This document shows positions 59,679 through 64,000 of a stretch of DNA of 64,000 nt, piece after piece. Below the pieces are notes generated by a model that saw only the letters and a list, made by a program, of their open reading frames with translations, had not been told where the DNA came from and searched no databases. The stretch covers positions 248,001 to 312,000 of the forward strand of contig NZ_CP146022.1 in assembly GCF_036967205.1 (NCBI RefSeq), read 5' to 3'. Within the stretch, counting starts at the first letter, position 1. Every line of letters starts with the position of its first letter. Position numbers and translations under genes: made by a program. The stretch comes from Streptomyces sp. Q6. Its GTDB lineage: Bacteria > Actinomycetota > Actinomycetes > Streptomycetales > Streptomycetaceae.

Positions 59679-61315
59679 GCCGTGAACCTGCCCCGAGTAT
59701 GTCCGTCCACCGCGGTGAGATGCGTGGAACGTGGTGCGCTGATGGCGAGCAGCGCCATGTCGTCGTGCGGGCCGTCCCCCACCCACTGGGACGCCACCAT
59801 GTGCACGCGCTCCGTGACCGCCTCGGCGGGCAGTCCGGCGCACTCGGACAGGGCGGCACGCAACCGGGACTCGTCGAACATGCGGTCACCCAGCGGGCCG
59901 CCGTGCGCCTCGGTGATGCCGTCGGAGTACATCAGGCAGGTCTCACCGGGTTCCAGGAGGACCGTCGCCGTGGTCGCGTTCACCTCGGGCAGCGCGCCGA
60001 TGAGCGTGCCGCGGGTCTTGGCCTCCTCGACGCGGCCGTCGGTACGGACGATGAGCGGCGGCGGGTGGCCGGCGCTGGTGACCCGCAGGCGCACCCGGCC
60101 CTGTTCGCGTACCGCGGAGGCGAGCACCATCGTCGCGAAGCGGGTGTGGTGCGAGGTCAGCAGCGCGCTGTTGAGCAGGGTCACGACGCGCGCGTGGTCG
60201 GAGGCGAACGGCAGCAGCGCCTGCACGGTGTTGCGGATCTTTCCCGTCAGGACCGCGGCCTCCAGGCCCTTTCCGCACACGTCGCCGAGGACGGCGAAGG
60301 TCTCGCCGTCCTCGCCGTCGGCGGGGTAGACGTCGTAGAAGTCGCCGCCCACCCGTTCATGGGCGGCCGAGGGCCGGTAGCGGCCGGAGAAGTCGATTCC
60401 CTGGATCCGCTTCAGTGTCGGCGGCAGCAGTTCCTTCATCAGGACGCCCGTGATGTGCGTCTGCTCGGCGAATATCCGGGCGGCCGACAGTGCCGCGCCC
60501 GCTCGGGCGGCGAACAGCCGGGCGAAGGCCTCTTCGGCTTCCGTGAACGCGGCTTCCCGGCTGCGCCGCATCATCACGATGGCGCCCGCGGGCAGGCCGT
60601 GGCCGGGAAGCGGGACCACCACGACGGAGCCGATCTCGGAGGCGTCGCGGGCGAAGTCCTCCGGAATGGCCCACGCCGGTGTCAGCGCCGGGTCGATCCA
60701 ACGCGAGGGGACGGGAGGGAATCCGAGCAACGCCTCGGGCAGTCCGGGCAGTTCCTCGGTGTTCACGGCGATGCGGGCCTGCCGCACGGGACCGCCGGTG
60801 CAGGCCCAGGTCACCGGATGGGTCCGGCCGCTGCCGACGCCGACGATGACGGCGGCGTCGGCCAGATGCTCGGCCGCCATCGAAGCGGTCACCTCCATGC
60901 ACCGGTCCACGTTGAGTGACGCGAGGAGTTCGCCGGACACCTCCTGGAGGACACGCGAGCGATCCCGCTCGCTCTGCAACTGGGCGCGGGTGGCCTGGAG
61001 ATCACTGTCGTCGACCAGCCACCAGGACACCGTGCCGTCCAGGGCCCGGCTGGGGAAGGCGGCCACGGTGCGCTCACCGACGTGGCCGCGCGCCGCCATC
61101 GGTGGCGCCGCGGCGTTCTTGTCGCGGACCACGTCCGCGTGCGCGTCGGCCAGCCAGGCGGGCACGGTGTCGGCGAGCAGTGCACCGGTCCGCGCGCCGG
61201 CGAGGAGCGTCGACGCCTGTTCGTTGCAGGAAAGGACGCGCCCCTGCGGGTCCACCCGGACCATCGGGTAGGACGCGTCCGGCGCGACGGCCGTTGCCGC
61301 GTCTTGGGTACTCAT
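59675..61315 (-). CDS. SpoIIE/RsbU-type phosphatase with PAS- and GAF-like sensor regions
   Basis: The product is 546 residues. Residues ~18-100 are PAS-like (SYPMVRVDPQGRVLSCNEQA), ~130-300 GAF-like, and ~310-530 the PP2C/SpoIIE domain (HERVGGDFYDVYPADGEDGE, LGDVCGKGLEAAVLTGKI, MYSDGITEAHGG, DDMALLAI) with the metal-binding Asp residues intact. It would dephosphorylate a STAS antagonist, probably that at 58147. ATG 61315 has CGGAG upstream; GTG 61339 or ATG 61336 are alternatives. Its stop overlaps the B12-protein start. Confidence 0.92.
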   Translation of the reverse strand: MSTQDAATAVAPDASYPMVRVDPQGRVLSCNEQASTLLAGARTGALLADTVPAWLADAHADVVRDKNAAAPPMAARGHVGERTVAAFPSRALDGTVSWWLVDDSDLQATRAQLQSERDRSRVLQEVSGELLASLNVDRCMEVTASMAAEHLADAAVIVGVGSGRTHPVTWACTGGPVRQARIAVNTEELPGLPEALLGFPPVPSRWIDPALTPAWAIPEDFARDASEIGSVVVVPLPGHGLPAGAIVMMRRSREAAFTEAEEAFARLFAARAGAALSAARIFAEQTHITGVLMKELLPPTLKRIQGIDFSGRYRPSAAHERVGGDFYDVYPADGEDGETFAVLGDVCGKGLEAAVLTGKIRNTVQALLPFASDHARVVTLLNSALLTSHHTRFATMVLASAVREQGRVRLRVTSAGHPPPLIVRTDGRVEEAKTRGTLIGALPEVNATTATVLLEPGETCLMYSDGITEAHGGPLGDRMFDESRLRAALSECAGLPAEAVTERVHMVASQWVGDGPHDDMALLAISAPRSTHLTAVDGHTRGRFTA

Positions 61316-61638
61316 CGGCTCCGTGGAGGAGACCATCACGCGGGACCCGCGATATGCGGGCCCCCACCACCCTTCGCTGGGAGACTCGGGACCACAACCC
61401 GCGCCGGGCTCAACGGATTTGTCCTGCTCCGAGGACGACGCGGATCAAAATAGTTTCCATAGGGCAACAGTTGCACGCCGGGAACCGTCCCGGCAACCAC
61501 CCAGCTCACCGGCGATCACGCCGGGCATGGCTGCACCGGGTGACGAGTCCCCCCTGTCGGTACATCGACACCCGAAAGGGCCCCTGAATCACCCGCAGGG
61601 GGATGGGATCACTCACAAGGGGGACGGCCCGTCCGAGC
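61316..61638. promoter_or_regulatory. Promoter region of phosphatase/B12/STAS operon
   Basis: On the minus strand TGCAAC, 17 bp, TATTTT could be the promoter. The operator-like element at 61453-61468 lies in its spacer. CCCGC and GCGGG around 61346-61360 form a small hairpin near the start codons. No gene is seen. Confidence 0.5.
61446..61468 (-). promoter_or_regulatory. Promoter/operator element, copy 2
   Basis: On the minus strand: GTTGCC, two bases, ATGGAAAC, two bases, then TTTTG. It matches the element at 62988-63010 except at a few positions. The plus-strand core is GTTTCC, ATAG, GGCAAC, an imperfect version of the perfect palindrome in copy 1. Confidence 0.65.
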
Positions 61639-62811
61639 TCAGGAGGCGTCCTGCCGGCCGAACCAGTCCAGGCACACCACGAGGGCGTCGTCGGCCGCGT
61701 CGGCCTTCAGGTAGCTCGCCAGCTCCTGAAGGATCGCACGCGGCACCGCGGAGGCGGGCAGCAGGCGCGCGGCCTGCACCGCGCGCGCGAGTGCGCGCTC
61801 GCCGTACGCCTCCCCCGACTCGGAGAGCGCGTCGTACACGCCGTCACTGACGAACAACAACCGGTCACCCGGCTCCACATCGAACTCCTGCGCGACGTAG
61901 TCCGTCTCCTCGAACATTCCGAGGGGCAGCTGGGCCTCGAAGGGAATCTGCTCCACCACCTTGCCCCGCTGACGCCACAGCTGGGGCGAACCCGCGTCCA
62001 CCACCCGCACGCGCCCCGTCGCCAGCTCGAAGGAGAGCAGCAGGGTGGAGACGTACGCGTCTCCCCGGTGCTGCGCGTACAGCGCCTGGTCGGCCAGGGC
62101 CGCCTGGTCGGCGATGTCGATGCCGGCCCGCCGGGCGTTCCGCAGGGCGTTGACGGCCAGGTTGGTCAGCAGCGACGCCGCGATCCCCTCGCCCATGCCG
62201 TTCGTGACGGTGAGCGTGAGCGTCTCGCTGGTCGCGGCCCAGTCGAAGTTGTCGCCGTGGATCGCGTACGCGGGCTCCAGCTGCGCCCCGATCGCGTATT
62301 CGGTACGGGTGTAGGCCCGCCCGGGAAGCAGCTGCCACTGCATCTCGGCGGCCAGGGTGAGACGGCCGGCCCGTCGGGCCTGGAGGTACACGTCCGTGTC
62401 GCGGTCCGCCACGACGATCTCGTGACCGAGGATCTCCGCGAGCGCGGCGAGCTCCTCCACCTGCCGCGGCGTGGATCTCTCCTCCGGGATGCGCACGCGA
62501 AGGATGCCGAGCCGGTCGCCGCGCACGGTCACCGGCAGGAACAGATCGACGGCCCCCTCGTCCGCCACCGCACGGCTGTGCGGATCCTGGCTGGCCAGAG
62601 CGCGGCCCGCGGGACTGGCGTGGACGGACACGGGCTCGGCGGTGTACGGCAGCTCCGTCACCGGCTGCAGGACCGTGAGGCCGTAGTCGACCATCAGCAG
62701 TTCGACGTCCAGCGCCCCGTAGTGCTCGGTCAGCGCCGCCCGCACGGCCTCCAGGAGATCGAAGGGAGCGGCGGTGCGGACAGCGCGTTCCGCAGCCAGG
62801 AAATTCGACAC
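61639..62811 (-). CDS. RsbU/SpoIIE-type serine phosphatase
   Basis: The product is 390 residues. An N-terminal GAF-like region (DLLEAVRAALTEHYGALDVE, DLFLPVTVRGDRLGILRVRI) is followed by a coiled linker and the phosphatase domain (LAAEMQWQLLPGRAYTRTEY, AYAIHGDNFDWAATS, TNGMGEGIAASLLTNLAVNA, FVSDGVYDA, DDALVVCLDW). The metal site reads GDNFDW rather than GGDFYD, a variant common in one Streptomyces subgroup. GTG 62811 has AAGG upstream. It may act on the same or another STAS antagonist as the operon downstream of it. Confidence 0.9.
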   Translation of the reverse strand: MSNFLAAERAVRTAAPFDLLEAVRAALTEHYGALDVELLMVDYGLTVLQPVTELPYTAEPVSVHASPAGRALASQDPHSRAVADEGAVDLFLPVTVRGDRLGILRVRIPEERSTPRQVEELAALAEILGHEIVVADRDTDVYLQARRAGRLTLAAEMQWQLLPGRAYTRTEYAIGAQLEPAYAIHGDNFDWAATSETLTLTVTNGMGEGIAASLLTNLAVNALRNARRAGIDIADQAALADQALYAQHRGDAYVSTLLLSFELATGRVRVVDAGSPQLWRQRGKVVEQIPFEAQLPLGMFEETDYVAQEFDVEPGDRLLFVSDGVYDALSESGEAYGERALARAVQAARLLPASAVPRAILQELASYLKADAADDALVVCLDWFGRQDAS

Positions 62812-63202
62812 AGCAGCCTTCTTCGATGAACGGCCGGCTGCCGGGCGGGACAGAGAACGGGCTCTGGCGCCGCCGCATCACACACCTGCCCGGGAGAACG
62901 CTCCTGGCGGTGCGGGTTCCTCGCGGGACTGACCTCGACCACGATCCCTGTCTCGCGCCTACGAGCCGAGCGGGAACGTCACAGCACCAAAACTGTTGCC
63001 ATGAGGCAACCTAAAGCACGATTCTATCCCGTGGTCACCCATGCCAGGGCTCGGCCCGCGAGCAAGCCCGGACCGATCTGCGGCGCGACCGCACTCCCCG
63101 TCGGACCCGGGGTTACCTTCGACACAACGGGCACACGGCACAGGGGTGCCGCAGTCCCGGCCCGCGAGAGACGCAGCACTGTTCATGGAAGGTGACGGCC
63201 GC
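62812..63202. promoter_or_regulatory. Divergent region between phosphatase and MarR genes
   Basis: No gene is seen in these 391 bp. The perfect palindrome at 62995-63010 is the main element and could serve both directions: TTTTG-containing promoter on the minus strand, and TATCCC at 63025-63030 as a possible weak plus-strand -10. Confidence 0.5.
62988..63010 (-). promoter_or_regulatory. MarR-type operator/promoter element, copy 1
   Basis: On the plus strand GTTGCC (62995-63000), ATGA, GGCAAC (63005-63010) is a perfect 6-4-6 inverted repeat of MarR-operator size. On the minus strand it is followed at the same distance as in copy 2 by TTTTG. It lies about 184 bp before the phosphatase start and 193 bp before the MarR start. 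Confidence 0.7.
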
Positions 63203-63682
63203 ATGAACTGCGCAGCTCCGTCGGACGACCCCGGCACCGGATGGACGGCGGAGGCCGCCGAAGCGGTCGAGACCATGGCAGCGCTGTGGGCCCGCGCCGC
63301 CCGGTCCACGTCGCCGAAGGTGTCCGAACTTCAGCTCCAGGCCCTGCTCGCCGCACGGGCCGAGCCGCACATCAACCTGCGTGCCCTGGCCGAGGCGGTC
63401 GGCGCCGCACCGCCCGCCGCCAGCCGGCTCTGCGACCGCCTCGAAGCGGCGGGCCTGCTGCGCCGCGGTCCGGCTCCCGCCGGCCGGCGCGAGATAGGGC
63501 TGACCCTGACCACGCAGGGGCACGACGTGCTCGACACCGTCGGTGTCCGGCGCGACGAACTCTTCGGCGCGGTCCTGAGCCGCATGCCGGACGCCGCGCG
63601 CCAGGATCTGCTGACGGGGTTGCGGGCCTTCGGCGAGGCGAGCGGGCCCTGCCGGCACCACGACGACGACGGGTGTCCCTGA
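63203..63682 (+). CDS. MarR-family regulator
   Basis: The product is 159 residues from ATG 63203, with GGAAGG about 10 nt upstream; ATG 63185 in the same frame lacks a ribosome-binding site. The winged helix is INLRALAEAVGAAPPAASRL followed by CDRLEAAGLLRRGPAPAGRR. The protein ends in a Cys/His/Asp-rich tail (GPCRHHDDDGCP) that could bind metal. It is divergent from the phosphatase gene and convergent with a second MarR gene. It is the best candidate to bind the two shared operators. Confidence 0.85.
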   Translation: MNCAAPSDDPGTGWTAEAAEAVETMAALWARAARSTSPKVSELQLQALLAARAEPHINLRALAEAVGAAPPAASRLCDRLEAAGLLRRGPAPAGRREIGLTLTTQGHDVLDTVGVRRDELFGAVLSRMPDAARQDLLTGLRAFGEASGPCRHHDDDGCP

Positions 63683-63699
63683 ACGTCGTCACACCCCGG

Positions 63700-64000
63700 T
63701 CAGGCGGTGGCCTCCGCGGGACCCACCGACTCGATCTGCTCCTCGCTCAGCCCGATGTGCGCCGCGGCCGCGTGCTCGAACTGCTCCAACCCCTCGGCCA
63801 GCGTGCGCAGTTGATCCGGGGACATGGTCCGCAGCACCGTCACGATCTCGCGTGCGCGGGACGCTCGGAAGTCGTCGAGGACGGCCTCACCGCGTCGGCT
63901 CAGCCGCAGGTCGACCTCGCGCCGGCTCGTGGGGCTGGCCAGGCGCTCCACCAGGCCCGCGGCTTCGAGACGGTCGCACAGGCGACTCACCGAGGACGGC
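63700..64000 (-). CDS. MarR-family regulator, N-terminus outside window
   Basis: About 100 C-terminal residues are visible: SVSRLCDRLEAAGLVERLAS (recognition helix and wing), RREVDLRLSRRGEAVLDDFR and a dimerisation helix ending VGPAEATA. The start lies beyond 64000. The recognition segment resembles that of the neighbouring MarR at 63203 (SRLCDRLEAAGL identical), so they are paralogues arranged tail to tail, 17 bp apart. Confidence 0.85.
   Translation of the reverse strand, partial: PSSVSRLCDRLEAAGLVERLASPTSRREVDLRLSRRGEAVLDDFRASRAREIVTVLRTMSPDQLRTLAEGLEQFEHAAAAHIGLSEEQIESVGPAEATA

Overview
The window is very GC-rich, has strong third-position G/C bias and GTG starts, and carries families typical of Streptomyces: an SsgA-like sporulation protein, a conservon (cvnABCD), a LAL/LuxR giant regulator, a CGNR regulator, an ECF sigma factor with a SnoaL tail, and RsbU/STAS partner-switch proteins. 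It reads as accessory Streptomyces chromosome. I see no rRNA, tRNA, CRISPR array, insertion sequence or polyketide/peptide synthetase gene.

Layout. 1-12.6 kb: a truncated Tat-exported molybdo-oxidoreductase, a decayed hydrolase, stress enzymes (ohr, katA), two tandem SDRs, an aldehyde dehydrogenase, hydrolases, a creatininase-family protein and an XRE/MmyB-like regulator preceded by a 35-bp tandem repeat. 12.6-27.4 kb: a Bax-inhibitor-like membrane protein, a divergent MFS exporter/TetR pair with a palindromic operator, the LAL regulator, an SsgA-like protein, a proteobacterial-type prephenate dehydratase, a CGNR regulator, an ECF sigma factor and a small orphan protein, the last three sharing one upstream motif, then an antiporter remnant.

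27.4-39.3 kb: a nine-gene minus-strand operon, mostly coupled by 4-bp ATGA/GTGA overlaps: sugar ABC binding protein, two permeases, GntR/HutC regulator, ROK kinase (two frameshifts), DUF4127 protein, FAD oxidoreductase, NanE epimerase and GH38 alpha-mannosidase. A palindrome resembling DasR/HutC sites precedes it. Together these look like import and breakdown of a mannose/amino-sugar glycan. 39.5-48.7 kb: two secreted cyanophycinase-like S51 peptidases flanking a polar amino-acid ABC transporter and an M20 peptidase, closed by an RpiR regulator. This suggests scavenging of an extracellular Asp/Arg-type polymer or related peptide.

48.7-57.8 kb: psd, an unrecognised regulator-like protein, a catalytically degenerate aldo-keto-reductase homologue, a conservon with a GAF protein (cvnA frameshifted) and an acyl-CoA dehydrogenase. 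58.1-64 kb: a signalling module of a SpoIIE phosphatase, a B12-binding protein with the W-x9-EH cap motif of CarH-type photoreceptors and a STAS protein, plus a second phosphatase and two MarR regulators. The two phosphatase transcription units share nearly identical promoter/operator sequences.
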